The notes under the pieces are model-generated. The model was not told the origin of the DNA. It worked only from the letters and a program-made list of their open reading frames with translations, and made no database searches. Positions 11,768 through 23,200 of a stretch of DNA of 64,000 nucleotides are shown here, piece after piece. Made by a program: the position numbers and the translations under genes. Numbering within the stretch: position 1 is the stretch's first letter; each line of letters opens with the position of its first letter. The DNA comes from Mytilus galloprovincialis (lineage: Eukaryota; Mollusca; Bivalvia; Mytilida; Mytilidae): the NCBI RefSeq assembly GCF_965363235.1, contig NC_134844.1, positions 87,754,664 to 87,818,663 on the forward strand. Reading direction: 5' to 3'.

Positions 11768-11783
11768 CCCCCCCCCCCCCCCA
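11768..11783. repeat. Poly-C tract
   Basis: A run of about 15-16 C. Similar runs occur at 21433 and, as G, at 41136. Confidence 0.8.
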
Positions 11784-12197
11784 TGTAGTTTAATTTTGAT
11801 ATTTTTTTATTAAACGTTTAATCAATTGTTTTCACTTGGAATATTAGTCGAGGTAACTGACAAACAGCATTTAGATTTTTGCCATTCGCAAAACTGCCAG
11901 TTAAATTTGCTTTACTTCAGGTGTCTTGAAGGCAGTTTTAAATTGTGACCATGTGTCTCTTTTTGACCCCACAATTCGTCTTTTGGGTTTGTGTGGCTAC
12001 AAAAAAGAGGAGGAGGGTGCTTTGGTGTAGGTCAAAGAATTCATTCTCATATTGATTCAAAAACCTTATTCATTTTTTTTAGAACAACCCAAAAACATTT
12101 TTTATTCAAATTTGTGTGTTGAATTTTATAAATTTTATAATTTTTTTTTGTGATAACTCCTTTCTGAGAAGCATGTCTGTTTGACATCCATTCCATA

Positions 12198-12264
12198 AGA
12201 CCGATGATTTCTATAGAAATCATTGGTCTTATAGAAATCATTGGTCCTATAGAAATCGTTGATC
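12198..12264. repeat. Short palindrome and 18-bp direct repeat
   Basis: GATTTCTATAGAAATC is a perfect palindrome, followed by three copies of TATAGAAATCATTGGTCY. Confidence 0.6.
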
Positions 12265-13772
12265 ATTATGAATACATTTTTTTATTATTCCTGGAGTAGA
12301 TAATAATTTTCTTTTAATCTTTAAAATGGTCAATTGATAAGTTGTATGGCTGCTTACAGGTAAATCAGTAATTTCTATTTGACAGTTGCGTGTATTCTGG
12401 GGTGTGGAATACCTTAATTTTATGAGAAACATCCTGTCCATGTGATTCCAACAGATGACATTACACAAATTGTTCTTCTGTTAAATGAATGATTTGTATA
12501 TCATCATAATTTGCTATTTAAATAAACCACATTTTTGTACAATAATAATTTTACCATATTAACATTGAATATTATGAATGTAGAATGTCTACAGTATGAT
12601 TGGTTTTAATCATTTAATTAATAAGATTTACAGATCAAAATTTGTTATCTTTTAAAAACCCACATTTTAATTGTTGTATATCAATACACCCACATTTAAA
12701 TTAGTTTATACATTAGATTTCATAGCCATATTTGCATTTGAAAAAATATTTAGATACCCAAATTTTCAATTATTTTACATGCCTAAGTTTCATATTTGTT
12801 GTAAACAGTATTTTATCATGTAGAGAGAAATAAAGATAAAAGTTATATCATGAATTAATATTGGTCATGATTTGTAAAACTCAGAACTTTCAAGTAAGTT
12901 TAAGACACAATTCAAAATGTTCAGAATATGTCAAGCCATAATTAAAAAAATAAGAATGTCGAAAATATGTCGAAAAATTTCAAGACAGTATTCAAATGTC
13001 AAGAGTTTGTCAGGAAATTTTAAGACCATATTCAGAATGTCGAGAATACATGTATGTCTAGTAAATTTCATACAAATTTGATATAAATGAGAATGTGTCA
13101 AGAAAAATTAAGACACAAGTCATACTTTTGGAGAATGACAAGTAAAATTTCATTCAAATCAAGACAAAAACTCGTCTTTTCAGGCTTTTTGACTTTTGCA
13201 GTGATGTCGCTTGTGAGTTGAGAAATATTGTTTATTTTATGGATAAGAAGTGTTTCGTTAATAATGTCTTTTAAACGATCCAACGTTTATCCATTGTGTC
13301 TATTTCTTCAACTATTGTTTGGTTCTTTGAATAATTAGAACTAATTAGAAGTTACTTCCGATAACCGCCTAAGTATCCTGGATGATTTTCAAGACAACAA
13401 CAAAAGTTAGAAGTATACAGGTCTTGGATTTGAATAATGAAATAATATTTGTTTCAAAATCGCATGTACTTTCAGTATCCTCTGCTGAAAAGTGAATTGA
13501 GGTATTAAGAACAAATCAGCCGTAATATATCAAATCAGCATGTGCAATACTGATGACGTTGTCCTGCCGATATAAAATTAGGAGTTAATATTGCTTTTTA
13601 AACAATGTCAAAAAAATTGTGCAGAATTTATCTTTGTTTCAAGTAAAGTAATATCTGACATGCGTGAAGTTTAAACATCGGTTTTCAACAGCTAGTCTTG
13701 TATTATTTTAATTTTAGTTTCTTGTGTACAATTTAGAAATTAATATGGCGTTCATTATCACTGGACTAGTAT

Positions 13773-13921
13773 ATATCTGTTTAGGGGCCAGCTGAAGGAC
13801 GCCTCCGGGTGCGGGAATTTCTCGCTACATTGAAGACCTGTTTGTGACCCTCTGCTGTTGTTTTTTATTTGGTCGGGTTGTTGTCTCTTTGACACATTCC
13901 CCATTTCCATTCTCAATTTTA
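13773..13921 (+). repeat. Rep-B copy
   Basis: It contains GGGGCCAGCTGAAGGACGCC, CGGGTGCGGGAATTTC and GTCTCTTTGACACATTCCCC. Other copies lie at 17341, 35741, 51862 and 59215. It is a dispersed family common in mussel sequences (from memory). Confidence 0.65.
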
Positions 13922-15196
13922 TCTTCGAGAATTGGGAGCATTCATGCCATTCAATTAGGTTTAATTTGATTTATGTATGAATTTTGTTGCATGTTTATAC
14001 CTAAATGATCATTATTTGTTTCGGTTAATAATGACAAATGGGTAACCATAAAAAAAGTTTATTTTGATTTTTTGATAAATGAGAATATCCACTTTATAAA
14101 TTTAAATGACATAGATAAAATAGCATAATATACTAAACCCAATTTCACACATTCAGGTAAATAAGCTAGGATTATTTTTTAAACAGTCTATTGAAAATAT
14201 TTACTTTTATTGTGTATATTAATGATCTTGTAGTTATTTTTTATTTTCATTTTGTTATGTTGTGTCACAACTATAAATATGTAGTTTTATGACAATAAAG
14301 GTTTTTTTATTGATTTGATTTGGTAACAAATGGTTTGAAGGGTCTTGTTAAACATCTACATGTTCTTAATATTTGCTGCAAGACTATTACCATGTTTATA
14401 AATTTATATGCTAGACGAACATTTTGTCAGCATTAGTTGAGAAGGAATCACAGCATGTTCGATTTGAAGGCCGAATAAATTTTGAAGTTGGAGAGCATTA
14501 TTAATGTGTCACAGTTTTTCAAAAGGTTTGGCAGACTTATCAGTTCAAGGGGATAGCAAAAAAATCAATGCTTTGATTAACTGTTAATAAAAATGGAACA
14601 TGTTTTTGAATCTGTTACATTGTCAAAATTGGTTGGCTTCAACTAGCTGATATGTTACAATCATATTGCAATTAGGAGCTTCTGATATCAAAACAAAACA
14701 TCCTCAGGGGATCAGATGTTATAGATGTACTATTCTTCTTATGAAGTACTTCGAGTATATTTATTTTTGTAGATTGAGCTCACTGTAAACCTTGTGTTAA
14801 GATTGCACTTAATGCTTAAGAAATTGAAAAATTATTCCATTATTGCAAAACTATTGTCCGCCATTCACAGTTCTCCTGCAATAGGTGAAAAATAGAAAAT
14901 ACAAAAGAGAACCATTTCAACAATTAATTTTATAATACAAGAAAGATAACTCATACTCTAATGTAAACTAAATGTGAACCACAATTGAATGAACATTTCA
15001 ATTGAACAGTGGTCAGTGTATCATATAGATATAATATATACGCATGTAAGACACAAATATGTGTTACTACGTTATTATATTTGGAGTTAAGATATTTTTT
15101 TCTATGATTTCCTGTTTTTGATAGAAATATAAACTTATGTAAAAATAATGTATTTTACTTCTACATTGGTAGAGAGAATAACAACTAAATATGTTA

Positions 15197-15217
15197 ATAT
15201 ATATATATATATATATT
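15197..15217. repeat. (TA)n microsatellite
   Basis: About ten TA units. Confidence 0.85.
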
Positions 15218-16889
15218 GTATGAGAATCAGATGACGAAATTCAAAATAAAGAATTGTATAAAACTTGCATGAACAACACGAGGGATGCCATAAGTGGTGA
15301 AGGATCTGCACATCCTTTTAGAGAACCTGAGACCATGTCAAGACTCAGTGGGGTTAGTTTTATTCGGGCTTGAGTTACCTATGTTGTGTGTTGCGTACTG
15401 TAACAGAAGTTTATAATGACATTGCGTGTGAAAAGAGTCAGCAATATTTCGCCATTAGCTCTGATGTTCTTATATATATTAATGGTGTACGGAATAATAT
15501 AACTTTGCACTTCTGACTGTTTGATGATGACACTTCAATTCGATGTGCTAGCAGAAATCCACGGTTAAATTTTATTTGCATCCAATAAAGACATAGATTA
15601 GATATCTGAAACACTGTCAACGCTCAGAAAACGTTTTATTTGGACTTACTACTCAAAACTTTCGATAATACCTAGCCTTGAAGTCATACAACTTTCGAGT
15701 TTATTGTTTGTACGCATACTCCAAAATTTACAAATCAAAATGCTTTATAATTTTATGACTTTAACACCTCATCGTTAATGTTTTGAGATTATATTTAGAA
15801 ATGTGTTTATAAATGGAACTATCTTGTTAAAACAATGAGAAGGTCTTGATTTTTGTTAAGATTAGAGAATAATATACTAAAATTTTGCAAAATAAATGGC
15901 TGAAATTAAGATGACTAAAACATGGTAAATAAAATGCTTCGCTGATACGACCGCAGAAGTGGAACCCTGAACAGTTGGGACAAGTTTTGACACAATATTC
16001 AAGCTTCATATTGTCTGAATCAGGGTTGTGATAAAAAAAAAAACATGATATGGTTTCTGACACATAATAATTTTATGGTCAAAGATCTATAAAAACTCGT
16101 TTACGCATAACTGTGGAATTGAGGATTTCTTCTTGAAACTTAAAAAAAAAATGAAATTTCAAAAAAATTTGAAGAATAAAAAATGAATAACCCTTTGAAA
16201 TAATTATCCCCAAACTCAAATCCAGCATTCCTTTTGTGGTATGGAACCTTTTACTACAATTATAGTTTATAGAGAGATCCATACACTTAAACACGTCAAG
16301 TCTGGAATCTAGAAAAATGCTTCTTTTTGGCCCCTAATTCTTAAACTGTTAATACAAATTGAATCCCGGGCCTTACATTAAAGAACAAATTAAAGAAATG
16401 AACTATTACCTTACCGACAGCTTTATTTCATTCTCATATAAATTTAAGTTAATCTAGCGTGTGTAAGCTTTGTGGTGATATAATTGATTATCTCTCGATT
16501 GGACAATGTAAGTTTTGAGTTATTAATATAGCTACATCGATTTCATGCCATTGCCTTAATGTATTCCAAATTTCAAATATCACGTCTAACGCCCTTTTCC
16601 AGATTAACCTTCTCCAGTAACATTTGGAACCAAGGGATGTATAAATACGTGAAAACATGGAGGCATAAAATAAATGGCAAAACTTCTCTAAATTAATAAT
16701 AATATGCATCGCCGTATTGTTGGTGATTTTTCAGGACCATGGTGGTACGTATATAACCGAATCTCTTTGGAAGCATTTAAGAAAAAAAAATGTATGGAGG
16801 TACCATTAAACATGGCTGTTGTATGCAGAAGTTTGGACAACTACTAACGTATAAAAAGTTTTTGTTCATTATATTGAAAAAAAAGTACT

Positions 16890-17088
16890 GCTTTGGTCTC
16901 CTGTGGAGAGTTATTTCATTGGCAAACACGCTACATTTTATTTGTATACCCATTTAGTAGGTACACAAATGTATTCGGTATGGGCTTTGTTCATTGTTGA
17001 AGGCCGTACAGTGACCTATAGTTTCTGTGTCATCTTGGTCTCTTGTGGACAGTTGCCTCATTGGCAATCATATCACATCTTCTTTTTA
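16890..17088 (+). repeat. Rep-A copy (composite)
   Basis: A short 3'-end piece at 16890-16935 is followed by a longer piece with GTATGGGCTTTGTTCATTG, GGCCGTACAGTGACCTATAG and CATATCACATCTTC. Rep-A is the most frequent repeat here. Confidence 0.65.
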
Positions 17089-17340
17089 TATGTATTTATT
17101 ATATCTGAAAAATATTTAATCAAACTTGTATCGTATCAACTGTTTACTGACTGCAAGATTAGGATTCTGGTAGCAGATTAAACAGTTTTTAATCACAGTT
17201 TTTCAAATATTTTTTTTTATAATTATTATTTTCTTTTTAACTGTATTTCGTTGTTTTCTAGCAATGTGCAGTTTAATCTCCATATCCCAAATCCGTAACA
17301 TATAATGGAAACCTCATAATGGGATCTAATACACTTTAGA

Positions 17341-17478
17341 ATTGAAATGGGGAATGTGTCAAAGTGATAACAACGTACCCGCCCAAAGAGCGGAAAACAG
17401 CCGAAGGCCTCCAATGGGTCTTCAATACAGCGAGAAAATCCCGCACCTGGAGGAGTGCTTCAGCTGATTCAAAGTCGC
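17341..17478 (-). repeat. Rep-B copy, inverted
   Basis: GGGGAATGTGTCAAAG, then CAGCCGAAGGCCTCC and ATCCCGCACCTGGAGGAG are the complement of the Rep-B core. Confidence 0.6.
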
Positions 17479-18065
17479 CACTTCATATTTTTATTGTACT
17501 TTTCTTTAATGAAAAACTGTAAACACAATATTTCTTTGCGACTGTACAGTCCTAACACATAACCAAATGAGATAAGCATCAACACTGGACAATATGACCT
17601 AAATCTTCACATATACATATACATGTACACTGTGTCAGTTAATAATGATGTACGTTTAACTTAACATTACACAAATACACTAGTTAGAATGCAATAAAAA
17701 TACATTTTTTTTGTACGTCAGTTTAAGTGACTAATTAGCATGTATAAGTGTCAACAACATAATTAGAATACTTTCACAAATTTTAGGAAGTTGCATGTTT
17801 ACATAATTAATAATCGGCAAACTTCGTCATTATACGAAATTAACCGAATCGTAAACTTGTACCGGAGTTTCAACAAAATATGTATGACAATCATACTTAA
17901 ATATTTGATTTGACTACGCATATGCATGATAAGTTACGAAGCGTAGGTTGGCACTTCCAAAATAGATGAACCCACTACATCAAATTAAGAACATTTATTT
18001 GATAATATTCTTTAGCCTCTGGTAATAGAGAGCTCAGAGATAACTGTTAGAACACACAGGGTACT

Positions 18066-18258
18066 CCGTTGGTTTTCCCGTTTGAATGGTTTTGCACAAG
18101 TAATTTGTGGGGCCTTCTATAATAGCTTGCTGTTCGTGGTGAGCCAAAGCTCCGTGTTGAAGGCCGTTCCGTAACCTATAAAGGTTTACTTTTATAAATT
18201 GTTACTTGGATTGAGAGCTGTCTCATTGGCACTCATATCACATCTTTCTATATCTATT
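18066..18258 (+). repeat. Rep-A copy, subfamily with GTGAGCC
   Basis: TTGGTTTTCCCGTTTGAATGG, GGTGAGCCAAAGCTCCG, then GTTGAAGGCCGTTCC and TCTCATTGGCACTCATATCA. The same subfamily is at 30829, 39651 and 45180. Confidence 0.6.
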
Positions 18259-18660
18259 AATAATAAAAACATAAGTAGAATTGTTAACCTTAATTCAAAG
18301 ATGTCAAGATTAATCTCTCCCTTTTCACCAGAGTTTAATTCTTAATTTACCGGCTTATTAGCTGGACCCTGCTCTTTTTTCCAGATTTCTACCACTGGAA
18401 TCCCATTAAGGTCATATCATAAGCTGCACTTGAAATTATGTTCTTGTACTTCAGCCTCTTTGGTGAAATATATCTATATATAATTAAACACTTCAATTTT
18501 GGTAAATTATGAGTGATTAAAAAGGCATTCTTAGCCAAACAAAACAGTAACAGTGAAATTATTTGTGTAAATCGTCTATCGGTTAAAAATAATTCATTTA
18601 TGGTAATGATGTCTTTTGATAGCAAATTTTACAAAAAAGAGTCAAATGCACAACAAATAT

Positions 18661-18724
18661 AAAGATGTTATGTGATTGCCAAGGAGACCACTCTACAACA
18701 AAAACCAAGATAACACAGAATTTT
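18661..18724 (-). repeat. Rep-A fragment, inverted
   Basis: AAGATGTTATGTGATTGCC then a degenerate AAACCAAGATAACACAG match the complement of the Rep-A 3' end. Confidence 0.45.
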
Positions 18725-18956
18725 AAAACAAGTGTAGGTCACAGTAAATTTTTAATAAGTTTTCCAAACTAAATATTCAAACGAAACCCTGGTTGACTAG
18801 CGTATAACATGTTTCCATTAGCTTGTATACATACATGTGCTAGTTAAGTTGAGACATCTAATCGTAGTTCTGATTAATCGTAGAACATGTAGAAAAGTCA
18901 GTGCTTTCGGAATAAACCTCAAATTAAGTAGCTTTATGACTGATCAATTGGTTGTT

Positions 18957-19072
18957 GGTGCTTTAACACCACTTTCAAGCGCACTTTTTGTGGCTATTTC
19001 GTGGCGGTCTGTTTTTATGCGTGGAGGAAGCCGGAGTTCCCGGAGAAATCCACGGACCTTCGATAGGAAAAC
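18957..19072 (+). repeat. Possible dispersed repeat fragment
   Basis: Relatively GC-rich, with GGAGGAAGCCGGAGTTCCCG then GAGAAATCCACGGACCTTCG. I recall near-identical motifs as dispersed repeats in molluscs, but there is no second copy in this window. Confidence 0.3.
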
Positions 19073-20060
19073 ATAGCTTTATTTAATGCAGGCCCTGAAC
19101 GCGTAATGTAATTTCAACATGTTCGCTTATCATAATCGAAATATTAGCAATTATTATAATTGTTGTTATTACATTTTTCATAAATAATCAAACTGTTATC
19201 ATTACAGGCTCAGTAGGGATCGTTGATAATTGTCTGTTACATTTTTTCTGTAAAAATTGAAATAAAACTGACCATAATCATTGGATAGAAGTAGGACAAC
19301 AATGCAAGTAGGGAACAAATATATACTTTATTTCTTTTTTATCAGCTGATTTGTCAAAAACATGCGGTTTGCCTCGTAAAACTAACATCTTTTACCTGTG
19401 TGTATTGGAGCACACCTGCGGTTTTATTAAAAGGGTGATAGAGTAAACGATGTCGAGATTTATTAATTCCTTTTTTAGACAGCAGGTAAACTAAAGAAAA
19501 GACGTCAAACATGTGGATAAGGGATCGGAGATCATTTTATATAAATTAAAATGCATGTTTACAAATTAAAAATTTAAAACATAACAGGTAAGTGTGCATC
19601 TAATTATCATATTTTATTAAAATGAATTTTTGATTCACAATAGAATACCATAATTTGTTGTTTTCGCTAATACTAGAAAAGAAGACGAAGAAAATTTGAT
19701 AATTTCAGAATTGAATTGTACAGTACTTAGAAAAAAACAACTAATTTTAATTGGAAATATTTGAAAATAGATATTTAATAGTCAACCTAGTTTATATTTG
19801 AAAACAAGTTCATAATTGAAAATACTCTTTCTTATGTTTTTTTATGTTTTACTACACCAAACTTAAAAATGTAATTCTAAATAAACTATTTTTTGTTCAA
19901 ATTCTTCCAATTTAGTAGCATGTTGACAAAAGCATTTCTATAAAACGATTTATGTTGAAACCATTTCTGTTTTTCTTTTTAACAAGTCATTAAGAAAGTA
20001 CTTTAGATAAACAATATATTATTTCACTTAGCTTTTCATTTTTTATTCGTAGACATTACA

Positions 20061-20205
20061 ATGAATCCAGTCCTGAGTCTTATCATCATTATAGTAAACA
20101 TCAACATGATTTATGGAATTCCGGATTTTAATCTTTTCCCTTTCGAAATAGACGAGGATTTACTTTTCGCTCTTAGATTCCAAAGATGGCATCGAAACAA
20201 TCATG
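20061..20205 (+). CDS. Exon 1: signal peptide
   Basis: ATG at 20061 follows an acceptor-like TTTTTATTCGTAG (20052), so the first UTR exon may lie upstream. MNPVLSLIIIIVNINMIYG is a typical secretion signal; the mature start is acidic (FEIDEDLLF). Donor CATG|GTAAGA, phase 1. Confidence 0.75.
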
Positions 20206-23200
20206 GTAAGAATTTACATAGTGATCTAGAGGAAGTGGGTCCTTAATTTCTGTATTCTCTAGAATTATTTTTTTTTTTAATTTTTTGTCATCATTAAAAA
20301 TAACGCTTATTCTGTAAAATTCTTACGAAATTATTTGATTTTTAATTCTTTAATTGCATGATTTCTTTATTTTTACCTCTACAGAATACATGTTTTTTTA
20401 TTACAAATAATAACTTTTTTCCTACAGTTATTCTCCACTATTCTCTATTCCGTTAGTTTTATTCATGTTTCTCAAATATTCATTTTTTGCCGTTATTAAA
20501 TTTTCTATTCTGTAAGTCGCAACCGGATCCTCTTACATAACAATAGTTTGATTGGGGTTTGTTCATATCATCCATTTACACGGATAAGGGATGTGGAGCA
20601 ATCTTTTGAAGCATTCTCGTTACCTACAAGATACTGAATGTACTGCTATTGGCATGATATTTCTTTTCTCCGAACACTCTCATGAAGAAAACATAAGAAA
20701 GTAACAAGGTTTTGTTTACAATAGTTTTTGCTATCGTCAACTTAATTCACACTTGCGGTTAATGGATACCATCGTAAATCAAAACAATTCATTGGTGTAG
20801 GTTTTCCTTACTTTTTCTTTTAAGACATTTCGTTTCTGCTAATGGTTATGAATGTTTTGTAACTTGTCTATTTGTCTGTTTGTCACTTCTTATTCTCATG
20901 ATGTTATCTTCGTCTTATTTCAAAGTTGTGTTATTTTATTTTATTTTTTTTAAATTTCTGTGGTACCTTCTCATTTTAATGCCAAAATATATATTCTGTG
21001 CTAAACAAACATATGACTTTGGAATGAAATTAATTGTAAATTTTTGATGCGTAAAGTGGCACATCGAGATTCCTTATCATGCTTATGGATAAGAGATGAA
21101 AATTAATAGAATAATCGAGAGTAAAGAATACGCAATGTAAGAATTGAAATATTTTCTTGAACATTAAGATTACTAGTAGTTATAATATACCATTGATTAC
21201 AGCGACTTCGTAAATCGGTACCATAGGGGTACAGTGTACGCATATAGCAGAGTAAACATAACATAATATAAAAGTAGGACATGAATTAATTGAGATGTGG
21301 TTTAAATGTCAGTTTATTGGTAACACGATAACACGTTTGTATAGCTCTAATTCCTTTCCGAGTCATACGAATGGGATTTATTAGACTGAGATTTAAACAT
21401 TTACCATCAGCACTTGATATCAATATGTTTACCCCCCCCCCCCCCCCCCGGAACTCTTAGTTCTATCAAAAGTAACAAAAATGTTTATTCTTCCGGCATT
21501 TTAAGCACATTTTTGCTCTATCCTTTATATTTTTGCCTATTATTTCTTTTCTTTATGTTTTAGTATCCTATTTTTATCTAATCTTTACTTTTAGACCCTT
21601 GATTCTGCACTTTCCCCCTTAAACATCAGGGGCGGATGCAGGAATTTTCGAAAGGGGGGTGCTAACCCAGGGCAAAGGGGGGTGCAGGGGGGGTGCAAAA
21701 CATATGTCCCGATACAAATGCATTGGTCGGCAAAAATAAAGGGGGGGTGCGCACCCCCGGAACCCCCCCCCCCCCCCTGGATCCGCCACTGAACATTCTC
21801 AATTCTTGAAACAACCCTCTCTAATGTTGAAAGATACTCTTTAGTTCGGACAAATTACAAAGCAAAAAATCACATGCACTTAAAATCTTTTTTTCTCCCA
21901 AATTGAATGTAGTTAAACTCTTGCTCCTTTACGATGATTGACATATGTAATTACTCCTTTTTAAATTATGCTGATGATGCATTAGTGACAAATTTCGTTT
22001 TATCATTTTTCGTTGTAATTTTGGATAAAATATGAAGTTAACAGAAATGCTAGTTTTTGACAGATCATGATATGGCCTGGTGACCAGAGGTCAAACCAAA
22101 TATTAATTTCAAATGGCAAGCAAACCTTTAAACTCGTAGTAATTTATACCAATGTCGAATTTCAACACGAAATCGACACTTTGTCTTCATCATCGTAAAC
22201 TACAGACAGGTGTACAGAATTAATAACAAGAGTTTCGTGTTGTGAAATGGTCGCATTTTTTGTTTGTTTTAAAATATGTAATTGTTAAAAAGCGCATTCA
22301 TCCAGAATTAATGTAAATCGTGAAATTTTTTAACATAGACCAATGGAAGATGTCATAATGAGAACATTTACTTGAAAAACTAAATTTTAAAGTATGTCTC
22401 ATATAATTTAAACTATTTTTGTCTATGTATACTATAAATAAATGTGTATCTGTCTCCTTAAGTCGTCGTAAGTTTGTGTTTTGGCCCATCGAAAATCCTA
22501 CAATATCGCCTAGCTTATATTTATGTAAATCTTAATACGGAAAAGATTGTAAACAAATAAAATTAACATTTATTATAAGGTTTATGCTAGGATCCTAAGT
22601 CCTGTCGATTGAAACTAAATATCATTATTTTTTTACAAATAGTTGCATAGTTGGAGGCCACTCGGCTTCATTTTTTTACATACATAAGGCCGTTAGTTTT
22701 CTCGTTTGTATTGTTTTACATTGTCTTATTGGGGCCTTTTATAGCTGACTATGTGGTATGAGCTTTGCTCATTGTTGAAGGCCGTACGGTGACCTATAAT
22801 TGTTAATGTCTGTGTCATTTTGGTCTTTTGTGGATAGTTGTCTCTTGACAACCATACCACATCTTCTTTTTTATATTTAGAGGCAAGGTCGGGTGTTCAG
22901 GGAGTGGGGGTGATAAATCACAGTGAACTACACAACCCTCTTTCTTAAACTTTGTATTTTAATCATTTTCGAATAAATCATCCATTTCCTAGGACTCCTG
23001 ATCCGCCTAATGAAACGGATGATTTTATTTGGATTTTTATCCATAGTAAGAGTCATAGCAATATTATGCTAGTAGGTCGAACCTTTGTAGGTATTTTGTT
23101 TAGACCATGTACTTGTAGTTTTTGGCCACAAATATGTAGGACACAAAGTCAAAGATATTTTACGAGCGTGTTATTAATTCAAACAAACATGGTCTGCTAG

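Larger units (their letters stand above)
9195..13203. mobile_element. Non-autonomous CACTA (EnSpm/CMC) DNA transposon with nested element
   Basis: The ends are CACTACAAAAGTCAAAAAG (9195) and, inverted, CACTGCAAAAGTCAAAAAG (ending 13203). They are flanked by a 3-bp direct repeat ATG (9192-9194 and 13204-13206), which is the hallmark of CACTA elements. The terminal similarity continues for about 350 bp as degenerate subterminal repeats around TTCTTGACATATTCTTGAC on the left and their complement on the right. No transposase ORF is seen. About half of its length is a later HINE-like insertion (9645-11680). Confidence 0.75.
13207..16889. other. Intergenic, no gene recognised
   Basis: AT-rich sequence with one Rep-B copy (13773-13921) and a TA microsatellite. 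Several small ORFs lack splice or homology support. Confidence 0.45.

Noticed and set aside
20061-20246. The 61-residue ORF as a complete small secreted protein
   Set aside because: The GTAAGA donor at 20206 and the phase-1 acceptor at 23791 place it as exon 1 of a larger gene; the tail after 20205 is intron.
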